From Dehalococcoidia bacterium (GTDB lineage Bacteria > Chloroflexota > Dehalococcoidia > Lucifugimonadales > Lucifugimonadaceae), in contig JASLLE010000019.1 of assembly GCA_030747175.1 (NCBI GenBank), positions 1-37,748 of the forward strand: a stretch of 37,748 bases of DNA, written 5' to 3'. Each line of letters opens with the position of its first letter. Position 1 is the first letter of the stretch. Below are positions 7,538-15,865 of this stretch, piece after piece. Below the pieces are notes generated by a model. It searched no databases. It was given only the letters and a program-made list of their open reading frames with translations, and was not told where the DNA came from. Both the position numbers and the translations under genes were made by a program.

Positions 7538-8515
7538 ATGACTGAAATTACATTCAGACAGGCCCTCCAGCGGGGTTTGCGGGAAGCGCTTGACGCCGAT
7601 CCAGATGTCTTTCTCATGGGCGAAGACATCGGGAAATACGATGGGGCGTACGCGGTTACGCAGGGCCTTCTTGATACATACGGGCCGGACCGCATCCGTG
7701 ACACCCCGATTTCCGAGGCCGCGTTCGTCGGCGCCGGAGTCGGGGCCGCAGTGGCGGGGCTGCGCCCGGTGGTGGAGCTCATGTCGATGAGTTTCTCGCT
7801 CGTGGCATCAGACCAGATTGTCAACATGGCGGCCAAGATCAGGTACATGTCCGGTGGTCAGGTGAAGGTACCGATGGTGCTGCGTGCTCCAACAGGCGGT
7901 GGCGTGCAGCTTGCTGCAACTCATTCACAATCGTTCGAAAACTGGTACGCGTCGACTCCCGGCCTGAAAGTTGTAACTCCTTCCAGCCCGTACGACGCGC
8001 TGGGCCTCCTCAGGAGCTCGATCGAAGACGATAACCCGGTCGTGTTCGCAGAAAACGCGCTGCTTTACGGGGTTCGGGGAGAGGTGCCGGACGACGAATA
8101 TCGCGTGCCAATCGGTGTCGCCGCCGTGAAGCGGGCCGGGACCGATATCACGCTGGTGGGCTGGGCGCATGGCGTTGTTACCCTGCTGGACGCGGCGGAG
8201 AAGCTCGCCGAAACGGGGGTCAGCGCCGAGGTGATTGACCTCAGAACGTTGCGACCTCTGGACATGGACACGGTCGTGGAGTCCGTCGAGAGGACTGGCA
8301 GGGCACTGGTGTTGGACGAGAACTGGCGCACGGCGGGCCTCGGCGCTGAGATAGCGGCGGAGATTGGATACCGGAGCTCTGACTACCTCGACGGTCCTGT
8401 GGCTCGCGTTGGCGGCGCGGACGCCCCTGCTCCTTACACACGCCCACTTGAGCAACTGGGAATCCCCCAGACACAATGGGTGATAGACGAGATCGAAAAA
8501 ACCTACGGCATCTAG
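7538..8515 (+). CDS. pdhB: pyruvate dehydrogenase E1 component, beta subunit
   Basis: Partner of the alpha subunit; it completes the TPP site and forms the alpha2beta2 E1. The 325 aa protein opens with ITFRQALQRGLREAL, then FLMGEDIGKYDGAYAVT, DTPISEAAFVGAGVGAA, and MVLRAPTGGGVQLAATHSQS, and ends with the transketolase C-terminal domain (VIDLRTLRPLD, VLDENWRTAGLGAEIAAEI). ATG start 48 bp after pdhA, with a weak ribosome binding site, consistent with operon expression. Confidence 0.95.
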   Translation: MTEITFRQALQRGLREALDADPDVFLMGEDIGKYDGAYAVTQGLLDTYGPDRIRDTPISEAAFVGAGVGAAVAGLRPVVELMSMSFSLVASDQIVNMAAKIRYMSGGQVKVPMVLRAPTGGGVQLAATHSQSFENWYASTPGLKVVTPSSPYDALGLLRSSIEDDNPVVFAENALLYGVRGEVPDDEYRVPIGVAAVKRAGTDITLVGWAHGVVTLLDAAEKLAETGVSAEVIDLRTLRPLDMDTVVESVERTGRALVLDENWRTAGLGAEIAAEIGYRSSDYLDGPVARVGGADAPAPYTRPLEQLGIPQTQWVIDEIEKTYGI

Positions 8516-8606
8516 GCGCAATTGATGGGCGGCTTGTTAACGCAAACGCCCGGCCATCGGACCGTGCGAACTTGCCCGCACCTAATATTCAGGAAAGGGT
8601 CCCGGA

Positions 8607-9851
8607 TTGATTACCGAAGTCGTAATGCCGGCCATGGGCGCCGACATGACCGAAGGCACAGTCGTCAAGTGGCTTAAGTCCGAGGGGGATGAAGTTTCCC
8701 GCGGGGATATCCTCGCCGAGATCGAGACGGACAAGACGGTCGTTGAGATGGAGGCGTACGGGTCCGGACTGCTGCGCAAGATCGTTATCGGTGAAGGCGT
8801 GAAAGTACCTGTCGGCGACCTGATCGCCTACCTGGGTGAGGAGGATGACGTTGTACCGGATGTCAACGGCAGCGCACCGGCAGCACCGGCGGTAACCGAA
8901 ACTTCATCGCCCGTGGCGCCGGAACCCATTGCTACGCCAGCGCCCATTGCGGCGGTATCCACCGGGCGGGTCAAAGCGTCTCCCGTGGCCCGGAAGATCG
9001 CCGCGGAGCGCGGAATAGACCTGGCGATGGTGGCCGGGACCGGCCCCGGCGGCCGCATCACTCGTTCCGATGTCGAGGGCCTCTCCGATGCGTCAGCCGC
9101 CCCGGCTTCCACCGCTCCGCCCGCCGTTATCACTTCCCAGGTGCCACAGGTTGCACTCAGCGGGGATGACATTCCGCTTTCATCCATGCGACAGGCGATC
9201 GCTCGCGTGACCGTACGGAGCAAGACCGAAAACCCGCACTACTACATCGACCTTTCGATCGATATGACGCAGGCGATGTCGATGCGTCAGAGCCTGAACG
9301 AGGAGATCGGCGACGCCGGTCCCAGGATCAGCGTCAACGACATGATCGTCCGGGCCTGCGTAAAGGCGATCACGAAATATCCCAAGCTAAACACCACGTT
9401 CGCGGGCGATCACCTGATCAGCCACGCGGACATCAACATCGGCATCGCAATAGCGCTGGAAGTCGGGTTGATGGTTCCCGCCATCCTCTGGACGCAGAAT
9501 ATGAGTCTGCTCGATATCTCAACCGCTACGAAGGATCTGGCGAACCGGGTGCGTGGCGATGGCGGCACCCTGACCCAGGAAGAGAACACGGCGGGCACGT
9601 TCTCTATCTCCAACATGGGGATGCTCGGCGTCGACAATTTCCAGGCGATCATCGTGCCTCCGCAATCGGCGATCCTCGCCGTGGGCGCCGTGGCCCCGGC
9701 CCCTGTCGTCCGCGATGGCGAAGTCGTAATTCGTCAGATGATGAAGGCCAGCCTGTCCGCCGATCACCGCGTGACTGACGGTGCGGAGGGTGGGGTGTTC
9801 CTCGGGGAGATACGTCGTTTACTGGAGAATCCGGTCAGCCTGATGGTGTGA
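8607..9851 (+). CDS. pdhC: pyruvate dehydrogenase E2, dihydrolipoamide acetyltransferase
   Basis: Core acyltransferase that moves the acetyl group from lipoyl to CoA. One N-terminal lipoyl domain has the lipoylated Lys in EIETDKTVVEME (residues ~37-48). An Ala/Pro-rich linker follows, then a peripheral subunit-binding domain (SPVARKIAAERGIDL, GTGPGGRITRSDV), a second linker and the catalytic domain ending in SADHRVTDGAEGGVFL with the active-site His. It starts at TTG 8607 after AAAGGG. No E3 (lipoamide dehydrogenase) gene follows, so E3 must be encoded elsewhere. Confidence 0.95.
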   Translation: MITEVVMPAMGADMTEGTVVKWLKSEGDEVSRGDILAEIETDKTVVEMEAYGSGLLRKIVIGEGVKVPVGDLIAYLGEEDDVVPDVNGSAPAAPAVTETSSPVAPEPIATPAPIAAVSTGRVKASPVARKIAAERGIDLAMVAGTGPGGRITRSDVEGLSDASAAPASTAPPAVITSQVPQVALSGDDIPLSSMRQAIARVTVRSKTENPHYYIDLSIDMTQAMSMRQSLNEEIGDAGPRISVNDMIVRACVKAITKYPKLNTTFAGDHLISHADINIGIAIALEVGLMVPAILWTQNMSLLDISTATKDLANRVRGDGGTLTQEENTAGTFSISNMGMLGVDNFQAIIVPPQSAILAVGAVAPAPVVRDGEVVIRQMMKASLSADHRVTDGAEGGVFLGEIRRLLENPVSLMV

Positions 9852-9875
9852 TACGGGTCTGCACTGACCTGATGT

Positions 9876-9902
9876 GGAGGCCCGTCATCACGGCGGGCCT
9901 CT
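9876..9902 (+). terminator. hairpin closing the pyruvate dehydrogenase operon
   Basis: AGGCCCG at 9878-9884 and CGGGCCT at 9894-9900 form a perfect 7 bp stem, extendable by a G-C and a G-T pair, around a 9 nt loop. It begins 24 bp after the pdhC stop. There is no T tract, so termination may be weak or factor-assisted. Confidence 0.5.
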
Positions 9903-9945
9903 GCGCGCCTGACAGGTAACGGTGTCTCCGGGGGCGGGGCATGCC

Positions 9946-9951
9946 TACAAT
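9946..9951 (+). promoter_or_regulatory. -10 element for a possibly leaderless thyX-like transcript
   Basis: TACAAT is followed 6 nt later by the GTG at 9958. Transcription would start at or next to that GTG, so the message may be leaderless; no Shine-Dalgarno precedes it. I see no clear -35 hexamer. Confidence 0.4.
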
Positions 9952-9957
9952 AGCGAC

Positions 9958-11571
9958 GTGTACTTTGAAGAGCCATTTTCGCCCGACGAGCGCTCCGTGC
10001 TGGAGCGCTTTTTTACGAACACGGATGGACCGGTATTTGGTCTCATCAACCTCCCGGAAGTCGTGAAGGGCGCGTTGTTCGCGCGCTATTCCCGTTCGCA
10101 CAAATCCCTGCGGCGTTTGTTCCTGGATGAGTTTCATAGCGAGCCGGAACTTGGCATAGCCGCCGTGTCCGACGCCATCGCTGCGGACGACCCAAACGTG
10201 AGACTCAACAGGGCCGAGGTTCTGTACGATCGCGTTTTCGGTGAATACGGCGATGACTCCGTGGCGCAGCTAGGAGGCGCGCATCTGGCCTGCGAACAGG
10301 CATCAAATCTGCTTACCAAGGCGCTCGAATGGGGACGAATCGCCGCTTACCTGGAGCAGAGCACACGGTACATCTATTACGACCGTCCGCTGGGCGATAG
10401 CTATCGCTACCACGTGCCGCCGGAGGTCGCAGGTTCGCCGTTGGAAGGCGAATACCGGGCGACGATGGACGGACTTTTCGATGGGTACTCGTCGCTCGTG
10501 CACGAACTTGCACCATATTTCGAGAGTCAATTCCCGCGCACCGAGGGGACTTCGACCCGCGCTTACAACGCGACGATCCGGGCCAAGGCGTGTGACGCGG
10601 CCCGCGGTTTGTTGCCGGCGGCGACGACGTCAAACGTCGGCGTGTATGGCAGCGGACAGGCGTACGAAGCTCTGCTGATTCGCTTACAGGCGCATCCGTT
10701 GGCCGAGGCGCGTGATTACGGGGAGATGATGCTCTCCGAACTTCGTCACGTGATTCCGTCTTTCGTGAAGCGGGTGGACCTCCCGGACCGCGGGCGAGCC
10801 TGGAGCGAATACTTCTCGAATACGGCGCAACGTATGAATGAACTGGCGACCGCGCTTGATTCCAGATCAACAGAGGGTCCGGAAGTAACGCTGGTGGACT
10901 GGGACCCGGAAGCTGAAGTTAAGGTCGCTGCATCCGCGTTGTACGCATACTCGGATCTATCGGACGACCAGCTACTGGCCGCGGCGCGACGCATGGACCC
11001 GGAAGAGCGTGCCGGGATCATTCGGGCGTATTCCGGGGACCGAATCAACCGGCGGCACAAGCCGGGTCGCGGTATGGAGCGGGTGGACTACCGATTCGAC
11101 ATCAAGTGCGATTTCGGGAGCTTCCGTGACCTGCAGCGTCACAGGATGCTGACACTTGAATGGCAGACACTCGGCACGAAACACGGTTACACCACGCCAG
11201 ATGTGCTGAACGACATCGGACGTGTGTCTGAGTGGGACGCCGCCATGGAGCGCGCGAGCGACCTTCACGCAAAGCTATCGGACCGGTTCGGAGGCGATGT
11301 CGCCCAGTACGCGGTCCCGTTTGGTTACCGGATTCGATTCGTCATGCAGATGAACGCCCGCGAGGCTTTTCACCTCCTTGAGCTACGGACCGCCCGCGCC
11401 GGCCACCCGGATTACCGGAGGGTGTGCCAGGAGATGCACCGGCTGATAGGCGACAAGGCCGGACATCGTGCGATCGCGAACGCCATGAAGTTCGTGGACT
11501 ACGAAGAGTACGAACTGGAACGAATCGACGCGGAACGCCGGGCGGATGAAAGAGCCGACGGCGCGCAGTAA
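9958..11571 (+). CDS. two-domain ThyX-like protein (FAD-dependent thymidylate synthase family)
   Basis: A 537 aa protein, about twice the length of classical ThyX, built of two ThyX-like halves. The first half has EYGDDSVAQLGGAHLACEQ and, near residue 125, WGRIAAYLEQSTRY, which aligns with the ThyX signature RHRxxSxNExSxRY: Glu, Ser, Arg and Tyr are kept but RHR is WGR. The second half has RHRMLTLEWQTLG near residue 394, where RHR is kept and the rest has drifted. So each half keeps a different part of the site. Classical ThyX makes dTMP from dUMP with FAD and methylenetetrahydrofolate; whether this protein does is not shown by the sequence, though folD lies 4 kb upstream. I chose GTG 9958; GTG 9922 in the same frame, after AGG, is an alternative that adds 12 residues. 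Confidence 0.75.
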   Translation: MYFEEPFSPDERSVLERFFTNTDGPVFGLINLPEVVKGALFARYSRSHKSLRRLFLDEFHSEPELGIAAVSDAIAADDPNVRLNRAEVLYDRVFGEYGDDSVAQLGGAHLACEQASNLLTKALEWGRIAAYLEQSTRYIYYDRPLGDSYRYHVPPEVAGSPLEGEYRATMDGLFDGYSSLVHELAPYFESQFPRTEGTSTRAYNATIRAKACDAARGLLPAATTSNVGVYGSGQAYEALLIRLQAHPLAEARDYGEMMLSELRHVIPSFVKRVDLPDRGRAWSEYFSNTAQRMNELATALDSRSTEGPEVTLVDWDPEAEVKVAASALYAYSDLSDDQLLAAARRMDPEERAGIIRAYSGDRINRRHKPGRGMERVDYRFDIKCDFGSFRDLQRHRMLTLEWQTLGTKHGYTTPDVLNDIGRVSEWDAAMERASDLHAKLSDRFGGDVAQYAVPFGYRIRFVMQMNAREAFHLLELRTARAGHPDYRRVCQEMHRLIGDKAGHRAIANAMKFVDYEEYELERIDAERRADERADGAQ

Positions 11572-11649
11572 GGTTCGGCGTTCCGGCGTCTGAGCTGAGA
11601 GTCACGCTTGCAGGGTAGCCCGGGGTTCGATCAGGGGTCAGTCGAACGA

Positions 11650-13116
11650 TTATTCAGATGCGGCGGAGACCGGATCGGCGTGCCCACGGCTCATCAGCCA
11701 GGCCGGGATAACTCCAAGCAGGGCTATGACCGCCGCCGACAGGAAGAATCCCCTGAAAACGGTCAGGCCGTCGCTGACTATCTCCTCCAGGCCTTCCGTG
11801 GTGAGCGGGGCGTCGCCCGCCAGGTTGTCGAACCTGGCCGTTCCCCACGCGGCGATCGCAGCCAGCCCGATGGTCATGCCGATCATCCGGGACACTGTGA
11901 TGAGCGCCGACGCCGTTCCTCGCTCCCCGGCCCTCGCCCGGAGCATGGCCGAGGCGTGAATAGGCGCTATCAGAAGACCGAATCCGAATCCGGCGACGGC
12001 CAGGTGCAGGGTCATCTCCGGATCGGCGATATCGAGGTCCCATCGGGACATCGCAGCGAGGCCGGTCGCCGCCAGGGCGAAGCCCGCTATCGAGGGCCAT
12101 CGGGTGCCCCACCTCTGGACCCAGATACCGCCCGCAATCGCCCCGAACGGGATCGCCACGGTCATCCGGAGGAGCATCAAGCCTCCATCGAGCGGGGACA
12201 GCCCGAGGACGGTGTTGGCCATGAGCGGCACCGTTACCATCGCCGTTATCAAAGAGATGCCCACGGCCAGGTGAGCGACGTTGGATGCAGTGAATTTGAG
12301 TGTCTTTATCAGGCGTGTGGGCAGTAGAGGGTCTTTCACCATGCGGTGCCACCAGATGGTGGCGAGTAAGGCGGCGACGGCGGAGGCGAGCAACACGGCG
12401 AATACGGCATCGAGGCTAGCCGTGCGGGACAGTGCCGCCGTGAGTAACGCCAGGGACGCGACGAACAGGGCGCCGCCAACGAAATCGATCCTCGCCGGGT
12501 GCCGGACGCCCGCGGGCGAGAATTTCAGGGCGGCGATCACGGCGAGACCCAGCGGGATGTTGATCCAGAACACCCATTCCCATGAGCTGACGTCGGTGAT
12601 GAGCCCTGCCCACAGGGGTCCGATGACGCCGCCGCCCTCTGCGCTCGCGCCGATGATCCCGAACGCCATGGCGTGCCTGGCACGCGGCAACACGTCTCCC
12701 ACGGACGCTATAGCCACGGGGATCATCGCGCCCCCACCGATAGCTTGGAATATGCGTGCTCCGATCATCCAGTTCAGATCCGGCCGGTCGCGCCCGATCA
12801 ACTTCGGGAGATCGGGGCTGACGGCAACCAGCGCCGAGCCCAGCATGAACATGGACAGCGCCCCGATGAAAACGGCCCGATGTCCGTACCGATCAGACAC
12901 GCGACCCATGATGGGCATAGCTGCCGTATAGCCGATCAGGTATCCGGTCACGGTCCAGGAGGCGTGATCAAGTTCGCCGGGGCCGATCCGGAAATCCGGG
13001 AGCAACTCGGGCAGCACGACCACAATGGATGTCTGGTCGTCTGCCGCAATGAATACGCCGGCACAAACCGGAATGATGACGGCGTAAGCGCGAAGGTCCC
13101 TCAGCCAGTTGATCAC
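11650..13116 (-). CDS. MFS drug:H+ antiporter-2 type transporter, 14 TM
   Basis: Inner-membrane exporter of the major facilitator superfamily. The 488 aa protein has about 14 hydrophobic segments, the DHA2 pattern. Motif A is GRVSDRYGHRAVF between TM2 and TM3; the GASAEGGGVIGPLWAG stretch resembles the antiporter motif C; EWVFWINIPLG is typical of the DHA2/EmrB group. The substrate cannot be told from sequence. It starts at GTG 13116, 15 bp after the lipoprotein gene, so the two are probably co-transcribed. LppX-type lipoproteins next to MFS exporters recall the mycobacterial LprG-Rv1410c pair, which handles lipids; a similar role is possible but is inference. Confidence 0.85.
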   Translation of the reverse strand: MINWLRDLRAYAVIIPVCAGVFIAADDQTSIVVVLPELLPDFRIGPGELDHASWTVTGYLIGYTAAMPIMGRVSDRYGHRAVFIGALSMFMLGSALVAVSPDLPKLIGRDRPDLNWMIGARIFQAIGGGAMIPVAIASVGDVLPRARHAMAFGIIGASAEGGGVIGPLWAGLITDVSSWEWVFWINIPLGLAVIAALKFSPAGVRHPARIDFVGGALFVASLALLTAALSRTASLDAVFAVLLASAVAALLATIWWHRMVKDPLLPTRLIKTLKFTASNVAHLAVGISLITAMVTVPLMANTVLGLSPLDGGLMLLRMTVAIPFGAIAGGIWVQRWGTRWPSIAGFALAATGLAAMSRWDLDIADPEMTLHLAVAGFGFGLLIAPIHASAMLRARAGERGTASALITVSRMIGMTIGLAAIAAWGTARFDNLAGDAPLTTEGLEEIVSDGLTVFRGFFLSAAVIALLGVIPAWLMSRGHADPVSAASE

Positions 13117-13131
13117 GCGTTCATGTCCGGT

Positions 13132-13872
13132 TTAAATCGGTGGCTCGACGACGATATCGGAGTTGAATTCAAATAACCGGACCGTCCGCACCAGTTCTCC
13201 AGACTCGGCCGATGTGGCTCTTCCCGTAATTCGCGCTTCCACGGGAAAGAGCGATGTGCCGTCTACCGTCACGAGAACGTTCAGCGGAGGCGCCGTCTCG
13301 TCCACGCCGCCGGTGAGCGCCACGAGGGCGATCGCAGGTAGCTTGCCGCCGATTACATACACTCCCTCTTGTGCTGATCCGGGTGGCGCCGGCGTGAGGT
13401 CTTGTACCTGTTCAAGGATGCTGGCTACCAAGGACACGGGGTTGAATGTCCGGAACGGACTCACGTCGGGTTCAAGTAGTTGCCATCTGTGTGTAACGGG
13501 GTGGGTCATATAGGAGTCATGATCTATCACCACGATCTGGCTGTTCACGAAAAAACCGGCCACCAGGGTGTCAGCATCAAGCGTGTAACTGCCTGGCGCG
13601 ACCGCCGTTCCCGACGCCTCCTGGACCTCGATGCCGTTCGTGAGAATCGTGTTTCCCCCATCGTGGGATAACGCGAACCGGAACGTCGTTATGTCAGCGA
13701 GAGCGTCAGACGACCTGGAGACGATCTCCGAGGGCGACAACGGATCGAGGGTAGCGATCGAGTCTGACGAATCGTCTGAAGAGCAACCGACGATCAAGGT
13801 GATCGTCAGCGACGCGGCCAACCATCTCCACAACAGAATTCGTGCGGAACGTTTACGGGTCAGAGCAGTCAC
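13132..13872 (-). CDS. LppX/LprG-like lipoprotein
   Basis: A 246 aa exported lipoprotein. The N-terminus is TALTRKRSAR, then a hydrophobic stretch ending in the lipobox LIVGC, then a Ser/Asp linker. The mature part contains PSEIVSRSSDALADITTFRF and later beta-rich segments (GTYTL-like GSYTLDADTLVAGFF, LFPVEARITGRA) that resemble the LppX_LprAFG fold, which binds lipids in a hydrophobic cavity. The start is GTG 13872, placing the signal peptide correctly; it overlaps the end of the upstream zinc-ribbon gene by 20 bp. The frame is open further upstream but this would wreck the signal peptide. Family assignment is from overall pattern, not a decisive motif. Confidence 0.7.
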   Translation of the reverse strand: MTALTRKRSARILLWRWLAASLTITLIVGCSSDDSSDSIATLDPLSPSEIVSRSSDALADITTFRFALSHDGGNTILTNGIEVQEASGTAVAPGSYTLDADTLVAGFFVNSQIVVIDHDSYMTHPVTHRWQLLEPDVSPFRTFNPVSLVASILEQVQDLTPAPPGSAQEGVYVIGGKLPAIALVALTGGVDETAPPLNVLVTVDGTSLFPVEARITGRATSAESGELVRTVRLFEFNSDIVVEPPI

Positions 13873-13990
13873 GCATGAATCCACAAACCGTGCATCGTAA
13901 CTTGCATTGCAGGTCCAACATCTCGGTCCCACAGCGATCACAAATGTAGACCGGGGAGGAGGGAACCGGCGGGGATTTGGTAAGGTCCAT
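13853..13990 (-). CDS. 45-residue zinc-ribbon protein
   Basis: A tiny protein, MDLTKSPPV at the start, then ICDRCGTEM, CKLRCTVCGFM and a terminal DCSDP. The CxxC...CxxCG arrangement is a rubredoxin-like zinc ribbon, and a last Cys lies near the C-terminus. The pattern is too ordered to be chance, and the stop overlaps the next gene, as in coupled operons. ATG 13990 is chosen because the upstream frame is basic and lacks structure. The role is unknown; candidates are RNA or DNA binding, or metal holding. Confidence 0.65.
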   Translation of the reverse strand: MDLTKSPPVPSSPVYICDRCGTEMLDLQCKLRCTVCGFMRDCSDP

Positions 13991-14087
13991 CACAGCGTCT
14001 CTGAACGTGTTCTGACGGCGACGGAAGTATATCAAGCGCTGCTGGGACCGACGGGAGCCGATCATGCGCGCGGCGCTCCGTGGATGG

Positions 14088-14110
14088 CGCTCGCTCGTTA
14101 TTTGCGAGCG
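14088..14110 (-). terminator. hairpin directly after the anti-sigma gene
   Basis: CGCTCGC at 14088-14094 pairs perfectly with GCGAGCG at 14104-14110 around a 9 nt AT-rich loop; a shifted 6 bp register is also possible. It begins 1 bp past the TAA of the anti-sigma factor. No T tract follows on the minus strand. Confidence 0.4.
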
Positions 14111-14111
14111 T

Positions 14112-15068
14112 TTACTGGCCCGTGCCTTCCAGCACTACGACGCCCGTAGGTATCTCGGAACCGCCCGAAGGCTCAACCGTGACCGAAGCGCCGACGTACT
14201 CGGTAGCATCGCCCAGCAGATCGAGGGTGACGACGGCGTATCCATTGCGGTCAACGGTGAAGGTGCTGCCGGGAATCACACTGCCTTCATAAATCAGCCA
14301 GACCTGGTAAACAGATCCCGTTGGAGCCGGCGCGAGGCCGTTGATTATGAGACGTGCCTCTTCGCCGTCGGAATGTGTGATCAGCATTCCCTGCGGGGCC
14401 TGAGGCTGCAGGCCTCCGGAGAAGAACGACGGGGTGCTCCACGCGCCGGTGGATGTCACGTACTGGAGCCAGCGCAGATCATTTAACTGTTGCTCCAGTG
14501 TGTCCGCGGACTCCTGGAGCTGGGATACCTGTTGCACATCGCTCTGGACCTGCTTCGCGTCCTGTTCCATCGTTCCGAGGGATGCCGATATGCCATCGAT
14601 GTTGCCCTCTTGAATCGCGACCTGCGCCGACAGTTCATCGACCCGGTCGTTCAGCCTGGTACCGATTACCGCTGCCACAGCCACCACGGCAACGAATGAC
14701 GCCGCAAGTCCGGTCGACACGCCCCAGGCGAGTCGCGGGCTTGCATACCAGGGGATGTGGCGTGCCGGTCCGGGCGGGACGTCCGGGATGGGCATCGTCC
14801 TGTCAGATCCGACCACCGCGTCGGACGCCGGAACCTCCGCATCGATAGCGGCGCTGATGCGTTCACCCAGGCGCTCGGGAGGCGCTACCGTCGGCACCGT
14901 AAATACCAGGCTGGCTGCGCCCTCCATCAACTCTTCAAGTTCAGACGTGCAATCCTCGCACCCGGCCAGATGCTTTTTGACAAGCGCACGCGCGTCGTCT
15001 TCGAGCGCGTCCAGCGCATATCCAGCGAGATCGGGTGAAATGGCTTGGTGATCGCGTGGGTCGGTCAT
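14112..15068 (-). CDS. anti-sigma factor, RskA/zinc-binding family
   Basis: Membrane-bound regulator that should hold the adjacent ECF sigma factor. The 318 aa protein has an N-terminal cytoplasmic domain with the HxxxCxxC zinc motif (KKHLAGCEDC, residues ~33-42). A membrane segment follows near residues 115-138 (LAASFVAVVAVAAVIG), then a coiled-coil-like stretch rich in Gln and Asp, and a C-terminal RskA domain (MLITHSDGEEARLII, VYQVWLIYEG, VVTLDLLG, VTVEPSGG). Its ATG overlaps the sigma stop as ATGA, as is usual for these pairs. The signal it senses is unknown; regulated proteolysis is the known mode for RskA relatives. Confidence 0.85.
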   Translation of the reverse strand: MTDPRDHQAISPDLAGYALDALEDDARALVKKHLAGCEDCTSELEELMEGAASLVFTVPTVAPPERLGERISAAIDAEVPASDAVVGSDRTMPIPDVPPGPARHIPWYASPRLAWGVSTGLAASFVAVVAVAAVIGTRLNDRVDELSAQVAIQEGNIDGISASLGTMEQDAKQVQSDVQQVSQLQESADTLEQQLNDLRWLQYVTSTGAWSTPSFFSGGLQPQAPQGMLITHSDGEEARLIINGLAPAPTGSVYQVWLIYEGSVIPGSTFTVDRNGYAVVTLDLLGDATEYVGASVTVEPSGGSEIPTGVVVLEGTGQ

Positions 15069-15652
15069 AGCTCCGGCCCTCTCAGTTTTGTGGCCAGCGC
15101 AGCGCGAAGCTTCTTCAAGCCCAGGCGCATGCGGGTCTTCACCGTGCCAAGCGGTTGATCTAGCTTCTGGGCGATTTCGGCCTGCGTGAATCCACCGAAG
15201 TAGGACATTTCGATCACAGCGCGTTGTGCATCGGGGAGGTCCAGTAATGCATCACGCACAGTCGCGTACTCCGAGTTGGCCACGGCCGCATCCGCCGGCT
15301 GGATATCGGCCGATTCCAGATTCAAAAAATCGTCCACGTTCTCGACGCTGCGTTGTTTGCCACGCGTCCGTTTCCGAAGTTCGTCGATCGTCCGGTGATG
15401 GGCGATGCCGAATAACCACGTCGTGAACTTGCCTCGTCCGGTCTTGTAACTCGAGGCCCGACGCCAGACGTTGAGAAAGACATCCTGCGTCACCTCTTCG
15501 GAAGCTCCCTGGTCCGAGAGCATCCGGTATGAGAGCGAGAACACCCTGGTGCTGTAACGTTGATACAGGCACTCAAGCGCCAGTCTGTCTTGTTCGACGA
15601 TCTGGGCGAGCAGCGCCTCGTCCGTAAACTCTGTGTATTCCAAGCGGGCCAC
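15065..15652 (-). CDS. ECF RNA polymerase sigma factor (SigK-like)
   Basis: Sigma-70 family factor with only regions 2 and 4. Region 2 is YQRYSTRVFSLSYRM...EEVTQDVFLNVWRRASSY, followed by KFTTWLFGIAHHRTIDELRKR for -10 recognition. Region 4 is LPDAQRAVIEMSYFGGFTQAEIAQKL...GTVKTRMRLGLKKLR, the -35-binding helix-turn-helix. The start is uncertain: GTG 15652 (195 aa) is given here; TTG 15643 has GAGG 8 nt upstream and begins at LEYTEF; GTG 15754 would add 34 Arg/Pro-rich residues that look non-native. Coupled by ATGA to its anti-sigma factor. Confidence 0.88.
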   Translation of the reverse strand: MARLEYTEFTDEALLAQIVEQDRLALECLYQRYSTRVFSLSYRMLSDQGASEEVTQDVFLNVWRRASSYKTGRGKFTTWLFGIAHHRTIDELRKRTRGKQRSVENVDDFLNLESADIQPADAAVANSEYATVRDALLDLPDAQRAVIEMSYFGGFTQAEIAQKLDQPLGTVKTRMRLGLKKLRAALATKLRGPEL

Positions 15653-15865
15653 CTCGTGCAGCGGATCGGTCCGCGGGGTCACCCGCCTGGGCCGTGTGCG
15701 CGCTGCATCCGGCCCGTCGTGGTGTCCACCACATTGGAATACGGTCGCTGCCACGCCCCCGGATTCACTCTTTCATGGAAGAGCATGATCGGTAGCCTGG
15801 TCGTTGCGCTGCATCCCTGAAACCATGTTCCATCGAATTCTCGCGGATTCCAGGAGGGGCGACGG

